A program made the translations under genes and the position numbers. A DNA stretch of 64,000 nucleotides, taken from contig NZ_AYSE01000007.1 in the NCBI RefSeq assembly GCF_000504165.1, positions 248,001 to 312,000 on the forward strand, written 5' to 3'. Origin of the DNA: Bacillus sp. FJAT-14578. GTDB taxonomy: Bacteria > Bacillota > Bacilli > Bacillales > Bacillaceae_H. This document shows positions 8,413 through 15,716 of the stretch, in pieces. The notes beneath the pieces are model-generated. The model searched no databases and had not been told where the DNA came from. It was given only the letters and a program-made list of their open reading frames with translations. How positions within the stretch are numbered: the first letter of the stretch is position 1; every line of letters starts with the position of its first letter.

Positions 8413-8625
8413 TTAATCCCCGCCTCCACCGCCGCCCCCATCGCTGCTGCCAGAGTCGCTCCAACTTGAAAAAGAGGAATCCGAGTCGTGATGTTCATCT
8501 TTCTCATAGGTGAAGGGTGTAAAAGAGTTTGAAGCATGAGGAGAGCGGTGGCTACGTTTTTTTCCTCCTGCGAAGGCTGCAAGCAGGAAAATAATGAAGA
8601 ATATAATAAGAAACACCAGTTCCAT
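8413..8625 (-). CDS. Small single-pass membrane protein with Ser/Gly-rich tail
   Basis: 70 residues. The N-terminus is one hydrophobic helix (MELVFLIIFFIIFLLAAFAGG) followed by a basic stretch, a polar Ser/Asp region and a run of about seven Gly ending in Asp. An AAAGGAGCGG site precedes the ATG by about 8 bases, which supports real translation. Function unknown. Convergent with the 7600 gene. Confidence 0.7.
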   Translation of the reverse strand: MELVFLIIFFIIFLLAAFAGGKKRSHRSPHASNSFTPFTYEKDEHHDSDSSFSSWSDSGSSDGGGGGGGD

Positions 8626-8803
8626 TTAAAACCGCTCCTTTCTATTAATGTATGGCATTATTGTCTCATTAATCGCCCGCGTGTTCAATGAATGATTAGT
8701 TGAATAGGGAACCAAGGGAGAGAAGAGCGGAAATTTATTGCCTTAAGTAAACATTTTTGTTTTATGGAAATATACTGTATGAAAAAGGTAAGGGGATATT
8801 GTT

Positions 8804-8914
8804 ATGAAAAGGCTCTCTTCTCAACAAAAAGTTCAACAATACACTTATTTATTTTATAAAATGGGTATTATTACAGAACAGCAAAAGAATGAAATTATCA
8901 AGACACATAACTAG
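8804..8914 (+). CDS. Candidate small protein (36 aa)
   Basis: ATG 8804 with an AAGGGGAT site 6-13 bases upstream. The product MKRLSSQQKVQQYTYLFYKM... is short, amphipathic and charged, ending NEIIKTHN. The size recalls small regulatory proteins such as Sda, but I see no reliable match. It lies 370 bases before the sinI-like gene on the same strand. Confidence 0.4.
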   Translation: MKRLSSQQKVQQYTYLFYKMGIITEQQKNEIIKTHN

Positions 8915-9170
8915 TTTGACGTATGGGCAGATGAAAAGTCGAAGACATAGAAAGGCTAAAATAGAATAAAATGGATTTTGAATGTTAAAAAGTTAAATTA
9001 GACCTATAGAGAAGATTGCGAATGGTTAATAATATTCAGGAAAAAGTAAGTTTACCGACAATCTTCTACATTATTTTAAATAATGTTGGATTATACTCTT
9101 TATATAGTGAAAACCTACTAGGAATATTGTTCTTGTTATAGGCATATTTATCAGATGAAATTCTCGAGTA

Positions 9171-9249
9171 AAGGCAAACTTATTGAAAAATAAGGACGCA
9201 AAGTTACGGGTCTAAAGTTGCTTTTTAACCATGACGGCTGGGCTGCCTG
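9171..9249 (+). promoter_or_regulatory. c-di-GMP-I (GEMM-I) riboswitch ahead of sinI-like gene
   Basis: The class I c-di-GMP aptamer core is present in order. P1 is AGGCA (9172-9176) pairing TGCCT (9244-9248). P2 is CTTATT-GAAA-AATAAG with its GNRA tetraloop. Then come GGACGCAAAG, ACGGGTCTAAAG (tetraloop-receptor side) and ATGACGGCTGGGCTGCC. The sinI ribosome binding site (TAGGAGG) begins about 18 bases after P1. No T-run terminator is seen between them, so control of translation initiation or RNA stability is more likely than termination; this is inference. Confidence 0.9.
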
Positions 9250-9279
9250 AGATACAAAACGTATTTTAGGAGGAAAACT

Positions 9280-9402
9280 ATGATTGCAGGGGAAACGCTA
9301 TTAGACGAAGAATGGGTGGATTTAGTTTTAGAGGCATTAGACAGCGGCATTTCAGAGAAGGAGATTAAAGATTTTCTAGCCGGCCAAGCCCCGCAGGAGT
9401 AG
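9280..9402 (+). CDS. sinI: SinI-like antirepressor
   Basis: 40 residues: LDEEWVDLVLEALDSG followed by ISEKEIKDFLAG is the SIN (SinR/SinI dimerisation) domain. SinI binds SinR and lifts repression of biofilm matrix genes in B. subtilis. Strong TAGGAGG site 7 bases before ATG 9280. SinR at 9496 carries the matching C-terminal helix pair (LDSDWASLVREAMESGVSKEEF), so partner recognition is plausible. The gene follows directly on a c-di-GMP-I aptamer, which is unusual. Symbol assigned by similarity and position next to sinR. Confidence 0.85.
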   Translation: MIAGETLLDEEWVDLVLEALDSGISEKEIKDFLAGQAPQE

Positions 9403-9495
9403 CCCGAAAATTTATTGCTTTTGTGTTCTTTCTATTAACGAGGGCGTCTAGGATATGATATGATAATGAGGTTAAGAGAAAGAGAAGGTGAAAAT

Positions 9496-9834
9496 ATGAT
9501 CGGTCAACGCATTAAACAATTACGTTTGCAGAAACAGTTATCGCTGTCTGAACTAGCAGAAAAAGCAGGTGTCGCAAAATCATATTTAAGCTCGATTGAA
9601 CGTAACCTCCAATCAAATCCTTCCGTCCAATTTTTGGAAAAAATTTCCGCTGTATTGGGTATTTCCGTCCAATCATTAATCCGCGAAGAAAAAATGGAAA
9701 CAAATTATGAACAGCTTGACTCTGATTGGGCCAGCTTAGTAAGGGAAGCGATGGAATCAGGCGTATCAAAAGAAGAATTCAAGCAATTTCTGGAATTTAA
9801 TAAATGGAAGATAAAAAAGGATAAAGAGGAGTAG
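9496..9834 (+). CDS. sinR: Biofilm master regulator SinR
   Basis: 112 residues. The N-terminal HTH_3 domain (MIGQRIKQLRLQKQLSLSEL, then AEKAGVAKSYLSSIERNLQ) is close to B. subtilis SinR, a DNA-binding repressor of matrix operons. The C-terminal SIN domain pairs with SinI. ATG 9496 is preferred over ATG 9460 because of the AAGGTG site and the match to the SinR N-terminus. 93 bases after sinI, so it may be both co-transcribed and independently expressed (AT-rich TATGATATGATAATG before it). Confidence 0.93.
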   Translation: MIGQRIKQLRLQKQLSLSELAEKAGVAKSYLSSIERNLQSNPSVQFLEKISAVLGISVQSLIREEKMETNYEQLDSDWASLVREAMESGVSKEEFKQFLEFNKWKIKKDKEE

Positions 9835-9860
9835 CGTTTATGGAAGCATAAACGCTTTTT
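9833..9860 (+). terminator. sinR terminator
   Basis: Stem AGCGTTTATG / CATAAACGCT, loop GAAG, then TTTTT; overlaps the sinR stop. Confidence 0.85.
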
Positions 9861-9872
9861 CATTTAGGAAAG

Positions 9873-9917
9873 AAAGCCATAGTATCCGGAAATCAGGATA
9901 CTTATGGCTTTTATTTT
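9873..9917. terminator. Second hairpin after sinR
   Basis: AAGCCATA..GTATCC with GGATAC..TATGGCTT and a T-rich tail; a backup terminator. Confidence 0.6.
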
Positions 9918-9991
9918 GCCTGTGTACAAATAAAAAAAGAAGCGGTATGATAGACTTTGTGAGTAAATGAGAGAAGAGGAGTTGATATCGG

Positions 9992-10114
9992 TTGAGTACA
10001 CAAAGTTCCAGTGATCCTGGGCCGAGTATGCAATCAGAGGGAGCCAGGATACCCCAGTTATCAGATGATAGTGCTGCCGATAATTATATCAGCTTCTTTG
10101 ATAGAGAGGTATGA
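9992..10114 (+). CDS. Possible 40-codon leader peptide before corA
   Basis: TTG 9992 follows AGAGGAG by about 10 bases and opens a 40-codon frame, beginning MSTQSSSDPGPSMQSEG and ending FFDREV, 35 bases before corA. The same RNA can fold (ATCCTGG / CCAGGAT, and CTCTTT-GAAA-AAAGAG next to the corA ribosome binding site). It may be a regulatory uORF or just structured leader RNA. I do not recognise a known Mg2+ riboswitch here. Confidence 0.25.
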   Translation: MSTQSSSDPGPSMQSEGARIPQLSDDSAADNYISFFDREV

Positions 10115-10149
10115 GGGCTTTCTCTTTGAAAAAAGAGGAGGTTTGATAT

Positions 10150-11088
10150 ATGCTGAACATTTACTTAACAGATATAAATGGAAGGCTTCATGAGCAGGAG
10201 GAAATTACAAAAGGGTCTTGGATAAGCATGATTTCACCAACGGAGGAAGAAATACGAAGGGTTGCGAATCATTTGAATTTACCTTTGGATTTTATTAAAG
10301 ACCCACTTGATGATGATGAACGTTCAAGGATTGAAGAGGAAGACGGAAATGTCCTGATTATCGTGGATTACCCGTCTATATCATACGACAGTAACCAGTC
10401 CTCTGTTTATGAAACCATTCCATTCGGGATGATTATTACTCCAGATTGCTTTGTCACGGTTTGTTTGGAGGATAACCCGATTTTACATCATTTTCTGAAT
10501 CAAAAAGTCCGCAGTTTTTTCACCTATAAAAAGACGCGTTTTGCTTTGCAAATTTTAAACGTCATTTCCATGTATTATTTGCGCTATTTAAAGCAAATTA
10601 ATCGAAAAACAAATGAAATTGAAAAAGAATTGCATCAATCAATGAAAAATAAAGAGCTATATGCTTTTTTAGCCATTGAAAAAAGTTTAGTTTATTTTAC
10701 GACTTCATTAAAATCGAACAAAGTCGTGTTAGATAAAATTCTCCGTCAAAAATATTTACGGATGTACGAAGATGATGAGCACTTGCTTGAAGATGTGATT
10801 ATCGAAATCACGCAGGCCATTGAAATGGCAGAAACCTACAGTAATATTTTAACCGGGATGATGGATACATTTGCATCCATTATCTCCAACAACTTAAACA
10901 TCGTGATGAAATTTTTGACATCCATTACAATCGTCTTGTCATTTCCGACGATTGTGGCGAGCTTCTTTGGTATGAATGTCGCTTTACCTCTTGAACACAC
11001 GCCACATGCATTCATCATCGTACTTTGTATGGCATTTGGTTTATCGGGAGCTACCGCTTTTGTTTTTTGGAAGAAAAGATATTTTTAA
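10150..11088 (+). CDS. CorA-family divalent cation transporter
   Basis: 312 residues. A long cytosolic N-terminal domain with a charged stalk helix is followed by two membrane helices at the C-terminus. The first ends in the ion-selectivity signature FFGMNVALP (about residue 273). The family forms pentamers that import Mg2+ (sometimes Co2+ or Ni2+). GAGGAGG lies 10 bases before ATG 10150. A second CorA paralogue is at 55543. The leader is long and structured, see the preceding entry. Confidence 0.9.
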   Translation: MLNIYLTDINGRLHEQEEITKGSWISMISPTEEEIRRVANHLNLPLDFIKDPLDDDERSRIEEEDGNVLIIVDYPSISYDSNQSSVYETIPFGMIITPDCFVTVCLEDNPILHHFLNQKVRSFFTYKKTRFALQILNVISMYYLRYLKQINRKTNEIEKELHQSMKNKELYAFLAIEKSLVYFTTSLKSNKVVLDKILRQKYLRMYEDDEHLLEDVIIEITQAIEMAETYSNILTGMMDTFASIISNNLNIVMKFLTSITIVLSFPTIVASFFGMNVALPLEHTPHAFIIVLCMAFGLSGATAFVFWKKRYF

Positions 11089-11121
11089 TATCATTATTGG
11101 TTGGACAGCGGGATTTAATCA

Positions 11122-11165
11122 ACCTGGATGAACAAAAAAGACAAGTCTTTTTTGTTCATCCAGGT
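11122..11165. terminator. Long hairpin after corA
   Basis: Arms ACCTGGATGAACAAAAAAGAC and complement, 2-base loop; T-rich descending arm but no external T-run. Confidence 0.7.
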
Positions 11166-11216
11166 CATAAGAATAGATGATATATATTTAATTGAAAGGA
11201 ATTGAGCAAACATAAA

Positions 11217-11804
11217 ATGGGTGAATTGATAAACAATGTATTATTGTGGCTGACTGATTTGGGCTACTTTGGGATTGCGTTAGGGCTAATGATTGAAGTC
11301 ATCCCGAGTGAAATTGTACTGGCTTATGGAGGGTATATGGTATCTCAAGGAACCATTACCTTTTTTGGGGCTGTTATAGCGGGAACGGTGGGTGGAGTGA
11401 TCGCTCAGCTGTTTTTATATTGGGCCGGTTATTATGGTGGACGTCCGTTTTTAGAGAAGTACGGAAAATATGTGTTCATTCACAAAAAACATATCGATAT
11501 GGCAGAAAGCTGGTTTGAGCGATACGGAACAGGTGTTATTTTTACCGCCCGTTTTATACCGGTTGTTCGTCATGCCATTTCCATTCCAGCGGGAATCGCC
11601 AAAATGTCTGCTGTTCGTTTTACGATTTTAACGACATTAGCGGTTATCCCATGGTCCATCTTCTTTCTTACGTTAGGGGTACAACTAGGCTCTCGCTGGC
11701 AAGAGATCGAAACCGTTGCCGTTACATACACCCGTCCGGTTGCACTCGCTGCGGCAACTGTGATTTTAGCCTACATAGTCGTGAAGGTATGGAAACGAAA
11801 ATAA
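11217..11804 (+). CDS. DedA-family membrane protein
   Basis: About 195 residues. Opens with a re-entrant hydrophobic region and the DedA motif IEVIPSEIVLAYGGY. It continues with AGTVGGVIAQLFLYWAGYYGGRPFLEKYGKY and then ERYGTGVIFTARFIPVVRH, the conserved F..R.(I/V)P.(V/R) segment. DedA proteins act in lipid carrier recycling and envelope homeostasis. The start is uncertain: TTG 11202 sits too close to AAAGGA, and ATG 11217 is 16 bases from it; I prefer the ATG. Monocistronic, followed by a terminator. Confidence 0.9.
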   Translation: MGELINNVLLWLTDLGYFGIALGLMIEVIPSEIVLAYGGYMVSQGTITFFGAVIAGTVGGVIAQLFLYWAGYYGGRPFLEKYGKYVFIHKKHIDMAESWFERYGTGVIFTARFIPVVRHAISIPAGIAKMSAVRFTILTTLAVIPWSIFFLTLGVQLGSRWQEIETVAVTYTRPVALAAATVILAYIVVKVWKRK

Positions 11805-11814
11805 GAGGTATAAA

Positions 11815-11853
11815 CTAAAAAAAGCATGAGGGAGAAACCTCATGCTTTTTTTA
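11815..11853. terminator. Terminator after dedA gene
   Basis: CTAAAAAAAGCATGAGG and complement, loop GAGAAA, with A and T tracts on both sides, so active in both directions (also for the ykvS strand). Confidence 0.9.
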
Positions 11854-11940
11854 GTAATAAAGAGATGTTAAAGCGCTTTCGTTAAAAAGAAATTGATTTC
11901 TTTTTAATAAAAGAATCACAACGACTCTTCTACGGTTTGA

Positions 11941-12126
11941 TTAAACATGTTGGGCGATGATTTTGTAGTTTTTATGATTGACTACAGTACGCTGATTTAA
12001 CTCAAGTTCATGGTAGTTATCCATATATGTTAAATCAACAATCACAGAGTTTTCATTTACTTTCTCAACAATCCCTTGTAAACCACCTTTAAATTCGATC
12101 AAATTTCCAACTTCAGCAATCTTCAT
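11941..12126 (-). CDS. ykvS: YkvS-like DUF2187 protein
   Basis: 61 residues. MKIAEVGNLIEFKGGLQGIVEKV followed by ENSVIVDLTYMDNY has the small beta-barrel (KOW/SH3-like) look of DUF2187 proteins such as B. subtilis YkvS. Function unknown. AAAGGAGAG precedes the ATG by about 8 bases. Convergent with dedA. In B. subtilis ykvS and ykvT are neighbours; here a ykvT homologue lies 3.6 kb away. Confidence 0.8.
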   Translation of the reverse strand: MKIAEVGNLIEFKGGLQGIVEKVNENSVIVDLTYMDNYHELELNQRTVVNHKNYKIIAQHV

Positions 12127-12210
12127 CTTCTCTCTCCTTTACCCATAAATCAGAAATCTCTCTTTACTTTATACGAGAAAAACGGAAAAAGGTTGCATGT
12201 AATTTTCCGT

Positions 12211-12258
12211 TTTAAACGAATAAGAAAATAAAGGCCTTTATTTTCTTATTCGTTTAAA
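12211..12258. repeat. AT-rich perfect palindrome
   Basis: 48 bases with arms TTTAAACGAATAAGAAAATA.. around GGCC. It lies about 85 bases upstream of ykvS on the far side from the gene. No T-run outside the arms. Function unknown. Confidence 0.7.
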
Positions 12259-12372
12259 CCATACAAATACCATTGTGAATGTCAAGTTTTTCTCTGTTAA
12301 TTTTGAGGCTTCTTGTAAACAGTTTGCACGAATTTTATAAAATCGTAAAGGGTTTTTTACAATTTTTTGTAT

Positions 12373-12419
12373 AAGAAAGGCCGGGCAGGTATAAAATTCA
12401 TACCTGCCCGGCCTTTCTT
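12373..12419. terminator. GC-rich hairpin in the ykvS-patatin gap
   Basis: Arms AAGAAAGGCCGGGCAGGTAT and complement with a 7-base loop; no adjacent gene ends here, so its partner transcript is unknown. Confidence 0.5.
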
Positions 12420-12573
12420 GTGAAAAAAATGGGAGGGGAATCAGGAAATCTAATAATAAATCCTGCTTTAAAAAATTAACTTTAAATTTTTTAATATTCT
12501 TCCATCATTTCAGATTCGGAAGCTTTTGAGTGAAATACATGACAATCATACAGGGATTCGTTATTATTTTAAT

Positions 12574-12720
12574 ATAAAGGAAACTTCCATCGGTGGGGAT
12601 TTTCCTTCATCCCCCACCGATGGTTAGTTGACTTATCGGGCTTTTATGGGCAGTTATCCCCCACTTCAATGACTCTAAGCTTTGAAGTGGGGGTCTTACT
12701 GCCCGTTAATGCGGGATAAA
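12574..12720 (+). mobile_element. Hairpin-ended element R2, copy A (non-autonomous IS200/IS605-like?)
   Basis: Starts TAAAGGAAACTTCC and carries a left hairpin (CCATCGGTGGGG / CCCCCACCGATGG). Then comes GGGCAGTTATCCCCCACTTC pairing with GAAGTGGGGGTCTTACTGCCC. It ends GTTAATGCGGGATAAA. It lacks the ~65-base middle segment found in copies B (50003) and C (60720). Ends 34 bases before the patatin gene start. No transposase is encoded. Confidence 0.7.
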
Positions 12721-12754
12721 TTCAATTATTTACTAGAAATAGAAGGTGTAAAAG

Positions 12755-13597
12755 ATGGAACAAACAGGTCTTGTACTAGAAGGCGGCGGCATGCGCGGCG
12801 TATATACGGCAGGGGTGCTCGAGTTCTTTATGGAACAAAATTTATTTTTTCCATATGTGATAGGAGTATCGGCTGGAGCATGTCATGCGGCTTCTTATTT
12901 ATCAAGGCAGCCGGGTCGAAATCGTCAGGTCAATATCGGGTTTATCAAAGATCCGCGTTATATTTCATGGAGAAATTATTGGAAGCGACGAGAGTTTTTT
13001 GGCATGGATTTTGTATTCGAAGAAATCCCCACGAAACATGTACCATTTGATTTTGAGATGTTTTTAAATAAAAAAGAACGCTTTGTCGTGGGAACAACAG
13101 ACTGTTTGACGGGAGAGCCCGTTTATTACGATGATTACGGTCGTGATATTTTGACGGTCATTCGCGCCTCGAGTTCACTCCCGTTTATTGCGCCCGTAGT
13201 CGACTACAGAGGGAAGAAGCTTCTAGATGGCGGAATTAGTGATCCGATTCCGATTAAAAAAGCTCAACGGGATGGAATGACCAAAAACGTGGTTGTGTTA
13301 ACAAGAAATGCGGATTATCAAAAGAAAAAATCTAACATGCTTTGGATGGCAAAGCGTTCCTACAGGGCTTATCCAGGCCTCTTACAGGCATTAGAGTCCC
13401 GTTACCGCCTATATAATGAAACGGTCGCTTATTTGGAAAAAGAAGAGGAAAAAGGCAATGTTTTTATCATTCGTCCAGAACAGCCGCTTTCTGTGGGACG
13501 AATGGAACGAAATCCGGTTAAGCTTGAAGGCTTGTATCAGCAAGGATATGAAGAAGCAAAAGCGAAATATAATCAGCTTATTAAATGGTTATCGTAA
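12755..13597 (+). CDS. Patatin-like phospholipase (RssA type)
   Basis: 280 residues. The motif order of bacterial patatins is complete: oxyanion loop GLVLEGGGMRGVYTAGVL (residues 5-22), nucleophile GVSAG (about 37-41) and catalytic Asp in LDGGISDPIP (about 157-166). The family hydrolyses acyl esters of lipids; the natural substrate is unknown. AGAAGGTG precedes ATG 12755. Its promoter region is occupied by repeat element R2 copy A. An EcsC-like gene follows at 136 bases on the same strand. Confidence 0.92.
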   Translation: MEQTGLVLEGGGMRGVYTAGVLEFFMEQNLFFPYVIGVSAGACHAASYLSRQPGRNRQVNIGFIKDPRYISWRNYWKRREFFGMDFVFEEIPTKHVPFDFEMFLNKKERFVVGTTDCLTGEPVYYDDYGRDILTVIRASSSLPFIAPVVDYRGKKLLDGGISDPIPIKKAQRDGMTKNVVVLTRNADYQKKKSNMLWMAKRSYRAYPGLLQALESRYRLYNETVAYLEKEEEKGNVFIIRPEQPLSVGRMERNPVKLEGLYQQGYEEAKAKYNQLIKWLS

Positions 13598-13732
13598 AAA
13601 GGAATGGTTCGATAATTTTAAAAGGGGATGGAGCCAGATTCTTTTTATTTTTACTCCTCTCTATCATACATAATGAAACTTATATGTGCTTCGTTTCGTA
13701 TGAAAGATAACAAAATTGGGGGAGTGGCAAAC

Positions 13733-14551
13733 ATGGAGTCAAAAGAAACCTTACAATCGGCCTTGAAAGAAATTGAGATGTGGGAGAAGGACCAAAAAAG
13801 TCTTTGGTTTTGGGAGAGGATTGGTCGTCTTCCTTTCAAGCTATTGGACAAAATTACACCAGCATTTGTCCAAAATAAAATTGGCCTGCTTCTTGACGAG
13901 CTCGGAAATTTCATTCAAACCGGCGGACAATATTTAACGCAAGAGCGTCTTATATTGAAAAAGTTTGAAGAGCTGGAAGGAAAGGCAGAATTGAATTTGT
14001 CCCATATCGCTGATTTGCCGCTTGCAAAAATGGATCAAGTGAGTGAAGAATTGAAGAAAAGCAGGGCGAAAGCCGCAACCATCCAGGGTGCCACGACCGG
14101 CTTTGGAGGAATATTTACGTTAGCTATTGATATCCCCATGATTCTCGGCATGTCTCTGAAGACATTGCAGGAAATTGCCATCGCGTACGGCTATGATCCT
14201 AAGCAAAAAGAAGAACGTGTGTTTATTGTGAAATGCTTGCAGTTCGTTTCTGCGGATATTGTGGGAAAGAAGGCTATCTTAGAAGAGTTGTCCAATCATT
14301 ATGGAAGCGAGAATCGAACGCAAATGGTTTCCCAGCTCCAAGGCTGGCGTGAAGTAGTGGTGACGTATACCGATCAATTCGGCTGGAAAAAATTATTTCA
14401 GTTAATTCCGATTGCGGGTATGTTTATCGGAGCTTTCATGAACAAATCCATGATGCAAGATGTTGCAGAAGCTGGTATAATGCTGTATCGAAAGCGCCGA
14501 ATTTTAGAACGCTTAGAGCAAAGTGATGAGCAAAAATCTCTTACTTTGTAA
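13733..14551 (+). CDS. EcsC-family protein
   Basis: 272 residues. The segment beginning AATIQGATTGFGGIFTLAID (about residue 121 on), then PMILGMSLKTLQEIA and AYGYDP, plus the late IPIAGMFIGAFMN stretch, are hallmarks of the EcsC domain. EcsC proteins accompany ABC transporters in some Bacilli, but this copy has no transporter next to it. I use ATG 13733 (GGGGGAG site) because upstream in-frame ATGs would add an unrelated, poorly supported N-terminus. Probably membrane-associated. Confidence 0.85.
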   Translation: MESKETLQSALKEIEMWEKDQKSLWFWERIGRLPFKLLDKITPAFVQNKIGLLLDELGNFIQTGGQYLTQERLILKKFEELEGKAELNLSHIADLPLAKMDQVSEELKKSRAKAATIQGATTGFGGIFTLAIDIPMILGMSLKTLQEIAIAYGYDPKQKEERVFIVKCLQFVSADIVGKKAILEELSNHYGSENRTQMVSQLQGWREVVVTYTDQFGWKKLFQLIPIAGMFIGAFMNKSMMQDVAEAGIMLYRKRRILERLEQSDEQKSLTL

Positions 14552-14565
14552 GGGAGGGAATGTTA

Positions 14566-14760
14566 GTGGAAGAACAAAAAGCGGTGGAGCTGCTGCAACA
14601 ATTACGCAGTAAAGAAGTGAAAGAGCTTCGTATTACAAAGGATCAATTCTTACCTTTTCGCCAAGTGTTGGTGAAGCAGGAAGATTTTAAGCATTTCCGT
14701 GGGATTGCCGGACACGGAGGAGGAGTTATATATCATTATTTAGATGAAGCGAGAAGCTGA
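14566..14760 (+). CDS. Small conserved-looking protein, function unknown
   Basis: 64 residues (EEQKAVELLQQLRSKEVKEL..., ending VIYHYLDEARS). AGGGAGG lies 7 bases before GTG 14566; ATG 14560 would be too close to that site. Only 14 bases after the EcsC-like stop, so co-transcribed. No motif recognised apart from a GHGGG stretch near the end. Confidence 0.65.
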   Translation: MEEQKAVELLQQLRSKEVKELRITKDQFLPFRQVLVKQEDFKHFRGIAGHGGGVIYHYLDEARS

Positions 14761-14780
14761 GCATCATGCTCAGCTTTTCT
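14754..14780 (+). terminator. Terminator of the EcsC-like operon
   Basis: AAGCTGAGC / GCTCAGCTT with TTTTCTT, overlapping the stop codon. Beyond it, 14781-15095 holds only one more hairpin (ATTGTGCACG / CGTGCACAAT, about 14814-14846) and no gene that I can support. Confidence 0.85.
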
Positions 14781-15095
14781 TAGGCTTTTTAATCCTTTTT
14801 GAAGAAGAGGTTATTGTGCACGCTTTTTTGTTTAAAGCCGTGCACAATCCGGAATGGCTGTTCTTGGTCTTGTCGCACTCTATTATGGACTTATATTGAT
14901 GACAGCGTGCTCAGGAGAAGCAGTTCTTTTTGAAGAAAAGATTGCATATGCTAAACTACTCTTTAGTTGAACGAGATGAATAATGGCTATTTTGCGAATA
15001 GTAGATGATAATTGTACAAAAACATGATAGATTTAAATTAGATGACCCAGCTGGGCGATGAAAATGTCATGTGCCTGAATGAGGAGGGATTATGG

Positions 15096-15410
15096 ATGGA
15101 AAATCGCACACCTTTTTATTTTGCGGATTATATTTGGAAAAATGAACAAGGTCATACGACATACGGTATGCTGCTCGTTAAGCGGCCCGATGGCGAGGAT
15201 GACTTTGATCTCCATACGCTATTAAAAGAAGCATATACACAAAATAAGAAAATAGCCATTACGACGGTGTACGATAATCGTGAACAATCCCTGGATGGAT
15301 ATGTTGTTCATATTTCAAAAGAAGAAGATGTGTTTACGTTTATGGATACAAATGGGGTCAAGCTTGTCATTGACTTTTTTGACGTCGTTGAGATAGATCT
15401 TCGAGACTAA
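15096..15410 (+). CDS. YolD-like protein
   Basis: 104 residues from ATG 15096 (GGAGG 9 bases upstream). The pattern RTPFYFADYIW near the start, a central helical part, then IAITTVYDNREQSLDGYVVHI with FTFMDTNGVKLVIDFFDVVEI at the end resembles the YolD-like family, whose C-terminal strands end in an I..(I/V)E pattern. YolD proteins are often linked to DNA repair genes such as Y-family polymerases, but none is present here. Family call is by pattern only. Confidence 0.5.
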   Translation: MENRTPFYFADYIWKNEQGHTTYGMLLVKRPDGEDDFDLHTLLKEAYTQNKKIAITTVYDNREQSLDGYVVHISKEEDVFTFMDTNGVKLVIDFFDVVEIDLRD

Positions 15411-15416
15411 TTTAAC

Positions 15417-15452
15417 AAAAACTTCCCGGTCCAGTCTGGTCGGGAAGTTTTT
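15417..15452. terminator. Terminator after the YolD-like gene
   Basis: AAAACTTCCCG / CGGGAAGTTTT with T-run. Confidence 0.85.
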
Positions 15453-15457
15453 GTCAA

Positions 15458-15494
15458 AAGGTTTCCGGAAAAGAGCCGGAAACCTTATTTTTTT
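15458..15494 (+). terminator. Second terminator
   Basis: AAGGTTTCCGG / CCGGAAACCTT followed by ATTTTTTT. Confidence 0.85.
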
Positions 15495-15716
15495 GAGAAA
15501 AAGGAAAATAGATTTTGTAATATTTGAAATAATAGGGAGGATGGTAGCTGTATCAATTGATGAGGAGAGAATAGAGAAGCGAATGTTAATGAAGGAATGT
15601 TTTCGAAATGTAATAAACTTAACGAATATGGAACAGTTGTTACGTAATTTTTCGGTGAGTTTGATAGATTGCTATGATACAGTATTCTCGTGGCAGAATT
15701 TCAGGAGGTATTACAA

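Noticed and set aside
9930-10149. Known Mg2+ riboswitch (M-box) or Mn2+ (yybP-ykoY) riboswitch before corA
   Set aside because: The conserved blocks of neither class can be found in the leader.
10011-10193. 60-codon frame overlapping the corA start
   Set aside because: It overlaps corA in another frame and lacks a ribosome binding site.
12682-13050. Alternative-frame ORF over the patatin gene start
   Set aside because: Starts in repeat R2 copy A and overlaps a clear patatin gene in another frame.
14781-15095. Possible gene between the EcsC operon and the YolD-like gene
   Set aside because: Only stop-rich frames and one hairpin were seen.
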